Assembly (NCBI GenBank): GCA_017854585.1
Contig: JAFMHK010000014.1
Coordinates: 1-64,000 of the forward strand
DNA: 64,000 bases
Direction of reading: 5' to 3'
DNA from: Paracoccaceae bacterium
Lineage (GTDB): Bacteria; Pseudomonadota; Alphaproteobacteria; Rhodobacterales; Rhodobacteraceae
Below the pieces are notes generated by a model that was not told the origin of the DNA, did no database searches, and saw only the letters and a list, made by a program, of their open reading frames with translations. Of the stretch, positions 44,313-53,013 are shown in pieces (position 1 is the first letter of the stretch; each line of letters starts with the position of its first letter). The position numbers and the translations under genes are program-made.

Positions 44313-44962
44313 CAGAGCCCCCGCGCTTTGGGCACGCGATGCTGCGCCGGCTCGGTCTGCTCCGGACGCACGCTTCGGACCGCCCAAACCAGCAGCCCGA
44401 TGATGATGAAGGCGGCCGGGGCCAGCTGCATCAACCCAAGGGGCTGGAACCATCCGCCGTCATCTGTCGGACGCAAGATGACCACGCCCAGCACGCTGCC
44501 CTGCCCCAGCAATTCCCGGATCGACCCGACCACCAGCAGGATCAGACTGTATCCAAGCCCGTTCCCAAGTGCATCCAGCACCGATGGCCCGACGGGATTG
44601 CGCATCGCGAACGCTTCGGCCCGGCCAAGCACGAGGCAGTTCGTGACGATCAGGCCCACAAATACCGAAAGCGTCCGGCTGAGTTCATAGGCAAACGCCT
44701 GCATCATTTCATCGATTACGATGACAAGCGCCGCGATGATCGTGATCTGCACGATCAGCCGGATCACATGCGGAATGTGGTGGCGCAAAAGGCTGATGAC
44801 GGCCGAGGAAAGGCACAAAACCGTGGTCAGCGCGACAGACATCATCAACGCGGTATCAAGCGCGGTCGTGACAGCCAATGCCGAACAGACGCCCAGAATT
44901 TGCCGGGTGATGGGGTTTTGATTGATCAGGGGGGCCGTGATCTGCGCGATTGCCTGTTTCAT
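44312..44962 (-). CDS. nqrD: Na+-NQR subunit D
   Basis: 216-residue integral membrane protein, six predicted helices. Cys26 (ILGVCSALA) and Cys109 ([15 protein letters not shown]) are the iron-centre ligands. Slightly longer C-terminus than usual ([14 protein letters not shown] and a polar tail). Starts 1 bp after the nqrC stop. Confidence 0.94.
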   Translation of the reverse strand: MKQAIAQITAPLINQNPITRQILGVCSALAVTTALDTALMMSVALTTVLCLSSAVISLLRHHIPHVIRLIVQITIIAALVIVIDEMMQAFAYELSRTLSVFVGLIVTNCLVLGRAEAFAMRNPVGPSVLDALGNGLGYSLILLVVGSIRELLGQGSVLGVVILRPTDDGGWFQPLGLMQLAPAAFIIIGLLVWAVRSVRPEQTEPAQHRVPKARGL

Positions 44963-44963
44963 G

Positions 44964-45764
44964 TCATAACCCCTCGGTGTGAAGCCGCTGCAGGAATGGA
45001 CCGAACCCATGTTCGCCAAGCCAGTATCGCAGCATGTTCGTGACGCCGTTGCCGGTCCGTGTGGCGCCGGAAATACCGTCGACTTCATAGGGTCCGCTGG
45101 CCTGCCCGCGCACTACGGCAATCACGATTTCACCGTTGTCATTGAAGACTTCATGCCCCGGCCAGAGCGCCTGCCATGCGGGATCTTCGATGCGCGCGCC
45201 AAGCCCTGCGGTTTCGCCCTGCCCCGTTATGGTCAACGCGGCCACGGTGGTCAGATCGGATTGCAGCGCGAGCAATGCGCTGATCCGGGATTGATATCCC
45301 GTGCCGGTGACGGGCAGCACGACCAATTCAACGTCGCCATTGCGTTCCAGAATATGAACTGGTGCAAACGGCGCGCGTTGGCGCAGGCCAGCAACATCCA
45401 GCGCGGGCGGGATTTCAACCATGGTTTCGGGATCGGCGGCGACCGCCGCCATATCGTAGTTTTCGGCATCTGCGCCCGGCACGATCCGACCGCTGGCCAA
45501 ATCGACAAGGTAGGTTGAAAGGCTGTCGGCCCCTGTTTCGGCCAGCACCTCGGCCATGCCGGGCAGCGTTTCAAGCATTGCGGCCATCCGGGCCGCGCGC
45601 GCCGCCTCCAGATGCGCGGCCTGGCGGGGTTCCAGGACGATCGCGGCGCTGGACACGACCACGGCGCATCCAAGCGCCACCGCGAATGCCATTCCGACGA
45701 TCTTGACCGGATCATCGTTGTCGCGCGCCAGAAAGCGCCATGCTGACGGACGGGGCTCAGCCAC
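44964..45764 (-). CDS. nqrC: Na+-NQR subunit C (covalent FMN)
   Basis: 266 residues from a GTG at 45764. One N-terminal membrane helix (about 21-44); the rest is periplasmic. The flavinylation motif SGAT is at 232-235, so FMN is expected on Thr235 (Vibrio Thr225). The gene overlaps nqrB by eight bases. As its FMN faces the periplasm, NqrC is the plausible electron donor to the pentaheme cytochrome encoded divergently; this is inference. Confidence 0.94.
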   Translation of the reverse strand: MAEPRPSAWRFLARDNDDPVKIVGMAFAVALGCAVVVSSAAIVLEPRQAAHLEAARAARMAAMLETLPGMAEVLAETGADSLSTYLVDLASGRIVPGADAENYDMAAVAADPETMVEIPPALDVAGLRQRAPFAPVHILERNGDVELVVLPVTGTGYQSRISALLALQSDLTTVAALTITGQGETAGLGARIEDPAWQALWPGHEVFNDNGEIVIAVVRGQASGPYEVDGISGATRTGNGVTNMLRYWLGEHGFGPFLQRLHTEGL

Positions 45765-46551
45765 GGCGCCGCTGCCGTTGCCACGCGTTGCCGGAGACGA
45801 CGAGATGATCGATCAGAGGTGCCAGAATACTGGCCATCAGCGCCGCGAAAACGAGAGCCTCGGTTGTGGGAGGCGATGGTGACGACCCGCCAAAGATCCA
45901 CGTCAAGCCGCCCGCCAACACGCCGTGAACGATGCGCCCCGACGGTGTGACGGCCGCGGCGGTTGGTTCGCCCACAAGGAACACCAAGGCCGCCGCCCCC
46001 GCGACGAACAGCGCCGTCGCCTCGGGCGTGGTTGCGACACCGAACGCAAGCATCACGGCGGCCAGAAAGCCAAGCACGATGAACGGGCTCAAAAGCCCGG
46101 TTACCAGCAGCAGAACCGCCCCCGGTAAACACGCAAGTGCAACCGCCGGGCTTTGGGCCGGAAACACCAGACCCGGCAAAGACAACAGCGCCAACGCCAA
46201 TGCCGCCGTGGCCGGAGACAGGAACCCATATCCGCGACCGCCAAATACACGTTCGCCGACCACAGAACCAAGTGACAAGACAACGATCAGATGCCACAGC
46301 GGGATGTCCGGTGAAACGAACACGGTCACGATTGCCGCCGTCGTGATGCCCTCGGGCGTGAATGGATGGCCGCGCAGGGCGGCAAAGACATAGTCCCAGA
46401 CCAGCACCACGATGAGTGCGACAACCAGCACTCCGATAGCCGGCTCACCGGTTTGCCAGATCGTGACGGCCACGGGGGGCAACAAGGCCAAGGTCTGTAT
46501 GGCGACAACCCGACCGGTGCCGCGACCATGCAGTGCGCGGGTCAGGAACAT
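45757..46551 (-). CDS. nqrB: Na+-NQR subunit B, short variant without the covalent-FMN segment
   Basis: 264 residues against about 410 in Vibrio. It keeps the hydrophobic core: GVLVVALIVVLVWDYVF, the FGG glycines implicated in quinone binding (VGERVFGGRGYGFLSP), LPGAVLLL, GEPTAA, and the end APLIDHLVV. Missing are the N-terminal extension and the loop after the NPA-like SPAT site that carries the SGAT flavinylation motif (Vibrio Thr236). I find no SGAT or DGxSGAT. Both ends overlap neighbours (10 bp with nqrA, 8 bp with nqrC), so the frame is intact and this is not a frameshift. SPAT could be read as a decayed SGAT, but its surroundings align with the FLNPA site instead. Confidence 0.85.
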   Translation of the reverse strand: MFLTRALHGRGTGRVVAIQTLALLPPVAVTIWQTGEPAIGVLVVALIVVLVWDYVFAALRGHPFTPEGITTAAIVTVFVSPDIPLWHLIVVLSLGSVVGERVFGGRGYGFLSPATAALALALLSLPGLVFPAQSPAVALACLPGAVLLLVTGLLSPFIVLGFLAAVMLAFGVATTPEATALFVAGAAALVFLVGEPTAAAVTPSGRIVHGVLAGGLTWIFGGSSPSPPTTEALVFAALMASILAPLIDHLVVSGNAWQRQRRRG

Positions 46552-47732
46552 GGTGCGCCTTCCATGCGGATCTGATCCAGCACATCGCGCAGGCAGCGGC
46601 CATAATCCGTGCCACTGGTGCAGATTGCGGTCAGTGGCGCGACATCTTCCTCCAGCAAATCAAGACACCCGAGTTTGCCGCATACCTCGGCGTCACCAAT
46701 GCTGAGCGCGCGCATCAGCGGAACGGCGGGCACGTCGAATGGCAGCGCACGATCCAGTGAGCCAAGAGGGATCAGCGGTTTTGCGGTGCTGCCATGCGGC
46801 TGTTCGTGATCGCGCGCGATGCTGGCCTCTTCGTGATGACGGCCCAGATAGCCGGCGCGACGTCCGTGCAACGCAGACCCCGATCTGAGGCACCAACCCG
46901 GTTTGACCCGTTCGCCTTTCCACAACAGACGGTCGAGGTTGACCCCAAGGGGCACTCGCACTTCGCGCGGGATATCCCACTCAGGTCGGTGGGTGGTAAT
47001 GGTCCGAAAGGGATCGAACGATCCTGTCATCAGAAAGTGGCCGGCCGCGATCACATCTTGATACCCGATCGTCCAAACCTGCGCGCCCGGCGGCAGTGGG
47101 TGAACGCGCGCCATCTGTGCGCCCGCCGTCCGCCACTTGCGTCCCGGACGTCGACGATGGGTCGATATGCGGGCCGTCGAAAGGCCCTCAATCTCGGTGC
47201 CGGACGCGAGGCAAAGATGAACAGGTCCATCGGTCAATGTGGTCAACCCGTCCATTCCAGCCTCAAATTCGGCCCAACGCCCTTCCAACACACGCTCGGG
47301 GTCTGGGGCGACCGGGCTGGACGCCACGGCCGAAACCACAATTGCAGCGGGCCGCGCATCTGCATCGGGCGGGCCGCCGAACGGGCGCGCCACGAAAGCT
47401 GGCCAAAGCCCTCCGGCCAACAGGCGCGCGCGAACGTCATCACCCGGCTTGGGCAGATTGACCTGCGGGTCCGGGCCGCCGTCGTCCGGGTCGATGACAA
47501 GGATCGCAAGGGTGCGGCGCGGGCCATAGGACAATGCAGACACCCGCCCGCGGAGCGGCGATACGAACTTGATCGCGGGCTGTCCGGCATCGTGGAACAA
47601 GATCTGCCCCTGCGCCACCAGATCGTCTTGGGCGACGTCCGCACGGATGCGCACACCGGGATAGTCCTCACCCAACAAGGCAACGGACGCGTGGGCGGTG
47701 TGTGTTGCATCGGCAAACGTGTCGCGTATCAT
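46542..47732 (-). CDS. nqrA: Na+-NQR subunit A
   Basis: 396 residues (Vibrio about 446), first gene of the operon. N-terminal barrel-sandwich motif with GEDYPGVR and IKFVSPLRGRVSAL. C-terminal motif DVPAVPLMRALSIGDAEV then GCLDLLEEDVAPLT, as in the family. Cytoplasmic peripheral subunit next to the quinone site. Shortened mainly in the central part. The final motif continues with TSGTDYGRCLRDVL. Confidence 0.92.
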   Translation of the reverse strand: MIRDTFADATHTAHASVALLGEDYPGVRIRADVAQDDLVAQGQILFHDAGQPAIKFVSPLRGRVSALSYGPRRTLAILVIDPDDGGPDPQVNLPKPGDDVRARLLAGGLWPAFVARPFGGPPDADARPAAIVVSAVASSPVAPDPERVLEGRWAEFEAGMDGLTTLTDGPVHLCLASGTEIEGLSTARISTHRRRPGRKWRTAGAQMARVHPLPPGAQVWTIGYQDVIAAGHFLMTGSFDPFRTITTHRPEWDIPREVRVPLGVNLDRLLWKGERVKPGWCLRSGSALHGRRAGYLGRHHEEASIARDHEQPHGSTAKPLIPLGSLDRALPFDVPAVPLMRALSIGDAEVCGKLGCLDLLEEDVAPLTAICTSGTDYGRCLRDVLDQIRMEGAPCS

Positions 47733-47816
47733 GGGGGTCCGACGGTTGGGCCACCGGATCTTTCGGCGGGGCGGGTTGCATCCGCTACAGCTTTGAACAC
47801 GCCCACGCGCGCCGGA

Positions 47817-47830
47817 TTGATATCCGTCAA
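47817..47830. promoter_or_regulatory. FNR/Dnr-type box TTGATatccGTCAA between nqr and the cytochrome operon
   Basis: Centred 91 bp from the nqrA start and 85 bp from the cytochrome start in a 176-bp divergent gap. No good -10 appears at 31 bp on either side, so the geometry is less clear than for other boxes. A shared regulator for both operons is plausible. Confidence 0.68.
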
Positions 47831-47908
47831 GTCCGCGTCCCGCGATCCATGGCGTGATTGCCGCAGATCAGCAACCCGCCTTGCCTGTCCGTATCCGGAG
47901 GATCCCCG

Positions 47909-48997
47909 ATGACGTTTCACACCCCTGCCCTGATGGTCATGGCAATCGCCATGATGTTCACAACGGCCGCAATCGCGCAGGACAGCGGGGAAAGCCTTCT
48001 GACCGAGATCACCGAGGCGTGGCTGGCCTCTCGCCATGCGGACCGCTCGTCCGAAGCATTCACGCATTGGAATGAGGACGGAGAGGTGCCCGGCACGTGT
48101 GCTGTCTGCCATTCGTCAATCGGACTGCGCGAATATCTCCAAGGTCCGATGGACACGGTGGGTATGATCGCAAGCCCGGTGATGCTGGGGTCTGTCGTTG
48201 ACTGCGCCACGTGCCATTCTGCTGCGGCGGCGACGTTGACGGACGTGCCATTTCCGTCGGGTGTTCATCTGACGCTGGGACCGGGGGCGGCCGTGTGTTC
48301 GGTCTGTCATCAGGGGCGCGCGTCCACGCAAGCTGTTGACGCGGCCACTGGCGTATTGGCGCTTGATGACGTGTCAGCAGAACTTGGCTTTGTGAATTCG
48401 CACTACGCCGTGGCAGGCGCCACACAACAAGGCAGCGCGGCGCACGGCGGCTATGAATACCCCGGAAATACCTATGCCGGGCCATTCACCCATGTCGCCG
48501 AGACCACCTCGTGCATATCGTGCCATTCGCCCCACAGCCTTGAGGTCGATCTGAACAGTTGCACCGCGTGCCACAGCGGCGCTGCAAGCCCCGCCGCCAT
48601 CCGCACCTCGCAGGTGGATTACGACGGCGACGGCGATATTACCGAGGGGATCGCGGACCCTATTTCGTCGCTGCATGCGCAACTGGGCACGGCCATCGCG
48701 CGATATGCCTCAGAGGTGGCGGCGGCGCCTGTGGTCTACGCGATCGGTGCCTACCCATATTTCTTCAACGACACCAACGCCGATGGCGCTGTCTCGGACG
48801 GCGAGGCGGTGTTCCCGAACCGTTATCAAAGCTGGACGCCGCGCCTTCTGCGGGCGGCCTACAATTATCAATTCGTGGCACAGGACGGAGGGGCTTTTGC
48901 CCATAATCCGCACTACGCCCTGCAACTGCTTTACGACAGTCTGGCCGACCTTGGCGAGGCCGTCCCGGTTGACATCACGCCCTTGACCCGACCGTAG
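47909..48997 (+). CDS. Periplasmic pentaheme cytochrome c
   Basis: 362 residues from the ATG at 47909 with GGAGG upstream. Signal peptide ending AIA (cut near residue 23). Five CxxCH haem sites at 64-68, 99-103, 130-134, 202-206 and 218-222. Two Asp-rich loops (DYDGDGD and DTNADGAVSDGE) look like EF-hand calcium sites. The C-terminal 130 residues have no haem site. I do not recognise a named family; it belongs broadly with multihaem cytochromes of nitrite reductase or decahaem lineage. Divergent from nqrA and upstream of an antiporter. It may take electrons from the Nqr complex, as MmcA does beside Rnf in Methanosarcina. Confidence 0.88.
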   Translation: MTFHTPALMVMAIAMMFTTAAIAQDSGESLLTEITEAWLASRHADRSSEAFTHWNEDGEVPGTCAVCHSSIGLREYLQGPMDTVGMIASPVMLGSVVDCATCHSAAAATLTDVPFPSGVHLTLGPGAAVCSVCHQGRASTQAVDAATGVLALDDVSAELGFVNSHYAVAGATQQGSAAHGGYEYPGNTYAGPFTHVAETTSCISCHSPHSLEVDLNSCTACHSGAASPAAIRTSQVDYDGDGDITEGIADPISSLHAQLGTAIARYASEVAAAPVVYAIGAYPYFFNDTNADGAVSDGEAVFPNRYQSWTPRLLRAAYNYQFVAQDGGAFAHNPHYALQLLYDSLADLGEAVPVDITPLTRP

Positions 48998-49015
48998 ACG
49001 CAGTCGGTCAACGGC

Positions 49016-50182
49016 ATGGACCCCGCCATCCTGATGATGAGCATCGGCGCCCTGTTCATTGCGGCGCTGGCCGTTGATGCACTTGGCCGGATGGTGCATA
49101 TTCCGCGGGTCACGCTGCTGATGTTGCTGGGCGCTGCGTTGGGACCACCGGGTTTGAACGCCCTGCCCCAAGCGCTCTCGACTGCTCAGGATGCGTATAC
49201 CGGCGTGGCCTTGACCATGGTCGCGTTCTTGCTTGGTGGGTCCTTGGAGCGTCAGGCGCTGGCGGCCCATGGGCGGGAAATTCTGGCCATTTCGATCAGC
49301 GTGGTGTTGATATCCGCGCTTGTGGTAGGGGCGGCATTGCTTTGGGCAGGGGCGCCGATCGAGGTGGCGCTGGTCATGGCCGGGATCTCGGCGGCAACCG
49401 CACCGGCCGCGACACAGGATGTCGTGCGGCAATCGGGACGCAGAGGGCGGTTCGCGACCAATCTCTTGGGTATCGTCGCCATCGACGACGCTTGGGGTCT
49501 TTTGCTCTTCGGGCTTCTCGTCATGATCGCGGGGCTTCTTGGAGGTGGCGACGGCGCCACCGATGCCGTGCGCCATGGCCTTTGGGAAGCGGGCGGTGGC
49601 ATCGCCTTGGGTCTGGCCATCGGTCTGCCCGCCTCTTACCTGACCGGGCGCCTCAAACGCGGAGAGCCATCGCTGCTCGAGGCGCTGGCCATCGTGCTGA
49701 TATGTGCCGGTGCCGCACTTTATCTGGAGGTGTCATATCTGCTGGCGGGAATGACCGCGGGGGCCATCGTCGTGAACCTTGCCAAGCACCATCATTATCC
49801 GTTCCATGAAATCGAGCGTATCGAATGGCCCTTCGTGTTGATGTTTTTCATCATGGCTGGCGGGCTGTTCGATATCGCCCTGCTGGGTCAGATCGGGTGG
49901 CTTGGTGCGGTCTATGTGATCGCCCGACTTGGCGCGCGCCTGATTGGCGGCTGGGGCGGTGCGCGCCTGTCGGGGCTTTCAGCGCGCGAGGGGCTGTTGA
50001 TGGGCATGTCGCTGACCCCGCAGGCGGGCGTTGCAATCGGCATGGCGCTTGTGGCGGCGGAACGCTTTCCACAACATGGTCCGCAAATCATTGCCGTCAC
50101 TGTCGCCAGCACCATCGCGTTCGAATTGACGGGGCCGCTTCTGACGCAGTTCGCCCTGACCCGCCTGCCGGACGACAACTAA
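49016..50182 (+). CDS. CPA2-type cation/proton antiporter, membrane domain only
   Basis: 388 residues, about 12 hydrophobic segments. The ion-site helix has IVAIDDAWGLLLF with the paired Asp; a discontinuous helix reads AGISAATAPAATQDV. It lacks the Rossmann (TrkA-N) domain of Kef channels. 18 bp after the cytochrome gene with a weak ribosome site. If the Nqr complex pumps Na+, this protein could exchange Na+ for H+; K+ is also possible. Confidence 0.88.
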   Translation: MDPAILMMSIGALFIAALAVDALGRMVHIPRVTLLMLLGAALGPPGLNALPQALSTAQDAYTGVALTMVAFLLGGSLERQALAAHGREILAISISVVLISALVVGAALLWAGAPIEVALVMAGISAATAPAATQDVVRQSGRRGRFATNLLGIVAIDDAWGLLLFGLLVMIAGLLGGGDGATDAVRHGLWEAGGGIALGLAIGLPASYLTGRLKRGEPSLLEALAIVLICAGAALYLEVSYLLAGMTAGAIVVNLAKHHHYPFHEIERIEWPFVLMFFIMAGGLFDIALLGQIGWLGAVYVIARLGARLIGGWGGARLSGLSAREGLLMGMSLTPQAGVAIGMALVAAERFPQHGPQIIAVTVASTIAFELTGPLLTQFALTRLPDDN

Positions 50183-50327
50183 CCCGGCATCATCCACTTC
50201 ATCCGGGTATGGGACGGGCGGTCTTGGGGCCAGATATGAACGTCAAACTTCTTATACATTAACCTGTCGGCAACGTGGTTTGCACTCGGCGCGCCAAAGC
50301 CGCTGAACCGCCCCACCTTTGCAGCAG

Positions 50328-50341
50328 TTGACGACGGTCAA
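50328..50341. promoter_or_regulatory. FNR/Dnr-type box TTGACgacgGTCAA
   Basis: Symmetrical half-sites TTGAC and GTCAA. CATACT (50363-50368) lies exactly 31 bp from the centre and matches four of six -10 positions. The ATG of the transporter operon is 115 bp from the centre, giving a leader of about 75 nt. Confidence 0.75.
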
Positions 50342-50449
50342 TCGGTGGCGGTTCTGCGCGCACATACTCCGCTCAAGACCACCGCGCACAGACGCGCGAC
50401 CGCCCAACACGACTTTGACAAGTCGCCATCAACAAGGAGACCCCCCGTG

Positions 50450-51472
50450 ATGCAATTCCATCGGACATTCCGCAGGCTTTCGCTGCCGCTGGCACTTTTC
50501 CTTGCGGCACCGGCCAGCGCATTCACCGCCTGCCAGATCACCGATACCGGCGGCATTGACGACAACAGTTTCAACCAGACGGCATGGCGCGGTGTGCTGG
50601 ATGCCGAGGATCAACTGGGCGTTTCCGGGCGCTACCTCGAGTCCGAGGCCGAAACCGACTATGAGGCGAACATCAATTCGCTGCTTGGCGGCGCTTGCGA
50701 CATCATCTTCACCATCGGTTTCTTGCTGGGGGACGCCACGCAGTCGGCCGCAGAGGCCAACCCGGATCAGATGTTCTCGATCGTTGACTTTGCCTACGAT
50801 CCCCCGCTGCCCAATGTTCTGGGCCAAGTCTATGCCACGGATCAGGCCGCGTTTCTGGCGGGCTACCTTGCGGCGGGAATGACGCAGACCGGCATTCTGG
50901 GAACCTTTGGGGGCATCAACATCCCCCCCGTCACCGTCTTCATGGACGGATTTGTCTACGGGGCCGAATATTACAATGATCGCCATGGCACCGACGTTAC
51001 CGTCCTTGGCTGGTCGCCCGAAACCCGCGAGGGCCTTTTCACCAATAACTTCGAGTCGTTGGACGATGGGCGCGCGTTTGCTCAGAACCTCTACGATGAG
51101 GGCGCGGACATCGTCTTGCCGGTGGCGGGTCCTGTCGGTCTTGGCTCGGCCGCATTAGCCAATGAACTGGGCGTGGACGAATTGATGATCATCGGCGTCG
51201 ATGCCGACTTGTATGAGACCGACCCCGAACGCGGTCATGTCTATCTGACCTCTGTCGTGAAGCGGATGGATGCAACGGTCTATCAGGTCATCGAACGCGC
51301 GATGGCGGGTGATTTTTCCGGCGGTGTGATTACCGGGACACTTGAAAATGGCGGCGTCGACATTGCCCCCCTGCATGACTTCGAAGCTGCCGTTCCTGCC
51401 GAACTGATGGCCGAGTTGGACGAAATTCGAGCTGGTATCACTGACGGCAGCATCATGATCGGCGGACAGTAA
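50450..51472 (+). CDS. BMP-family substrate-binding protein (nucleoside ABC transporter)
   Basis: 340 residues from the ATG at 50450; a GTG one codon earlier is equally well placed behind AAGGAG (50434-50439). Signal peptide ending PASA (residue about 24), no lipobox Cys at the cut. PnrA/BMP motifs include DTGGIDDNSFNQ near the mature start and IGVDADLYE late. The family binds purine and pyrimidine nucleosides. First gene of a four-gene transporter operon. Confidence 0.9.
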   Translation: MQFHRTFRRLSLPLALFLAAPASAFTACQITDTGGIDDNSFNQTAWRGVLDAEDQLGVSGRYLESEAETDYEANINSLLGGACDIIFTIGFLLGDATQSAAEANPDQMFSIVDFAYDPPLPNVLGQVYATDQAAFLAGYLAAGMTQTGILGTFGGINIPPVTVFMDGFVYGAEYYNDRHGTDVTVLGWSPETREGLFTNNFESLDDGRAFAQNLYDEGADIVLPVAGPVGLGSAALANELGVDELMIIGVDADLYETDPERGHVYLTSVVKRMDATVYQVIERAMAGDFSGGVITGTLENGGVDIAPLHDFEAAVPAELMAELDEIRAGITDGSIMIGGQ

Positions 51473-51501
51473 CCGCGCACGCGGCAAGCGGGAGGGCAGC
51501 C

Positions 51502-53013
51502 ATGGACGTCGAATTAAAGGCCATCACCAAACGCTTTGGCGCGGTGGTGGCCAACAAGGACGTCACGCTGCAGGTGCGCGCAGGCGAGGTGCTTGGTCTG
51601 CTGGGTGAAAACGGTGCCGGAAAGTCCACATTGATGAATGTGCTTTGCGGTCTTTATCGGCCCGACGAGGGCCAGATCGTGATCAACGGAACCCCGGTTC
51701 AGTTCACCAACCCCGGCGACGCAATCGCGGCAGGCATCGGGATGGTGCATCAGCATTTCATGCTGGTGCCGGTGTTCACCGTGGCCGAGAACGTCGTTCT
51801 GGGGGTGGAGCCTGTGGGGCGGCTGAACCATCTGGATCTCAAGACCGCAAGCGCCAAGGTGCGCGAGATCAGCGCGCGCTATGGGCTGACCGTCGATCCC
51901 GACGCGCTGATCGAGACCCTGCCCGTCGGGGTGCAGCAGCGCGTGGAGATCATCAAGGTTCTGTTCCGGTCCGCCGATGTCCTCATCTTGGATGAACCGA
52001 CCGCCGTCCTGACCCCGCAAGAGGTCGAGGACTTCTTCGGTATTGTCCGTTCGCTCCGCGATGCGGGAAAGGCGATCATCTTCATCACCCACAAGCTGAA
52101 CGAAATTCTGGAAATCGCCGACCGGATCAGCGTCTTGCGCGCGGGCCGGATCGTTGGTGAAAGCGATCCGGCAACGGCGACCAAGGCCGATCTTGCAGAG
52201 GTCATGGTGGGCCGGCCCGTGCATTTCGAGGTTGATCGGTCAGGCGCGGCACCCGGCGACGCGATGCTGGTGATCAAGGACCTGACCGTGCTGCGCGATG
52301 ACAACACCATCGCGGTCGACAATGTCAGCCTGACTGTGCGCGGCGGCGAAGTTTTGGGGATTGCAGGCGTTCAGGGCAACGGGCAGTCGGCGTTGATTCA
52401 GGCGATCACCGGTCTGATGCCAGCCGCGCGCGGTACAATCCGGTTTCTGGGGCAAGATATTACCCATGCCTCGGTGCGGGCGCGTCACAAGCTTGGCTTG
52501 GCGCATATCCCCGAAGATCGGCAGCGCATGGGCCTGATCCCAGACTTCACCGTTGCCGAAAACATGGTTCTGGACAGCTATTATGACCCCCGGTACGCGC
52601 GGGGGCCGCAAGTTCAATGGGATGCGGTCAACCAGTGGGCCGCGACCGCCGCCGCGGCATTTGACGTGCGGACGACATCGGTCTTCGCCAAGGCCGGCCA
52701 CCTGTCGGGTGGCAATCAGCAGAAACTGATCGTGGCGCGGGAACTGTCGCGCGACACCAAGGCCGTGATTGCAGCACAACCGACACGCGGGCTTGATGTG
52801 GGGTCGATCGAATATATCCATTCCCGGCTGATGGCCGCGCGTGCCGAGGGCGATGCGGTGCTGATCATGTCGTCCGAACTGGATGAGATCCTCGCGCTTT
52901 CGGATCGGATTGTCGTCATGTTCAAGGGCCGGATCGTGGCCGAGTTCGACGCCAATGTGGAAAAACCGGAGAAATCGCAGATCGGTCTGGCCATGGCGGG
53001 GGTGGCGGCATGA
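51502..53013 (+). CDS. ABC transporter ATPase with two nucleotide-binding domains (BMP/nucleoside type)
   Basis: 503 residues with a GGGAGGG site. First domain: Walker A GENGAGKST, Walker B VLILDEPTAVL. Second domain: GVQGNGQSAL in place of Walker A and signature LSGGNQQK, which is normal for the RbsA/YufO layout rather than a defect. Energises uptake through the two permeases that follow. Stop overlaps the next start (ATGA). Confidence 0.95.
   Translation: MDVELKAITKRFGAVVANKDVTLQVRAGEVLGLLGENGAGKSTLMNVLCGLYRPDEGQIVINGTPVQFTNPGDAIAAGIGMVHQHFMLVPVFTVAENVVLGVEPVGRLNHLDLKTASAKVREISARYGLTVDPDALIETLPVGVQQRVEIIKVLFRSADVLILDEPTAVLTPQEVEDFFGIVRSLRDAGKAIIFITHKLNEILEIADRISVLRAGRIVGESDPATATKADLAEVMVGRPVHFEVDRSGAAPGDAMLVIKDLTVLRDDNTIAVDNVSLTVRGGEVLGIAGVQGNGQSALIQAITGLMPAARGTIRFLGQDITHASVRARHKLGLAHIPEDRQRMGLIPDFTVAENMVLDSYYDPRYARGPQVQWDAVNQWAATAAAAFDVRTTSVFAKAGHLSGGNQQKLIVARELSRDTKAVIAAQPTRGLDVGSIEYIHSRLMAARAEGDAVLIMSSELDEILALSDRIVVMFKGRIVAEFDANVEKPEKSQIGLAMAGVAA

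Noticed and set aside
45757-46551. Frameshifted or truncated nqrB pseudogene
   Set aside because: The frame is continuous, both ends overlap neighbours by 8-10 bp, and the membrane segments and C-terminal motif are intact; a real short variant fits better.
40947-47732. Rnf complex instead of Nqr
   Set aside because: An RnfB/RnfC pair is absent, while NqrA and NqrF and the apbE-nqrM tail are present, so this is an Nqr-type operon.
52330-52440. Defective second Walker A in the nucleoside transporter ATPase
   Set aside because: GVQGNGQ in place of the canonical P-loop is normal for the second domain of RbsA/BMP-type ATPases.
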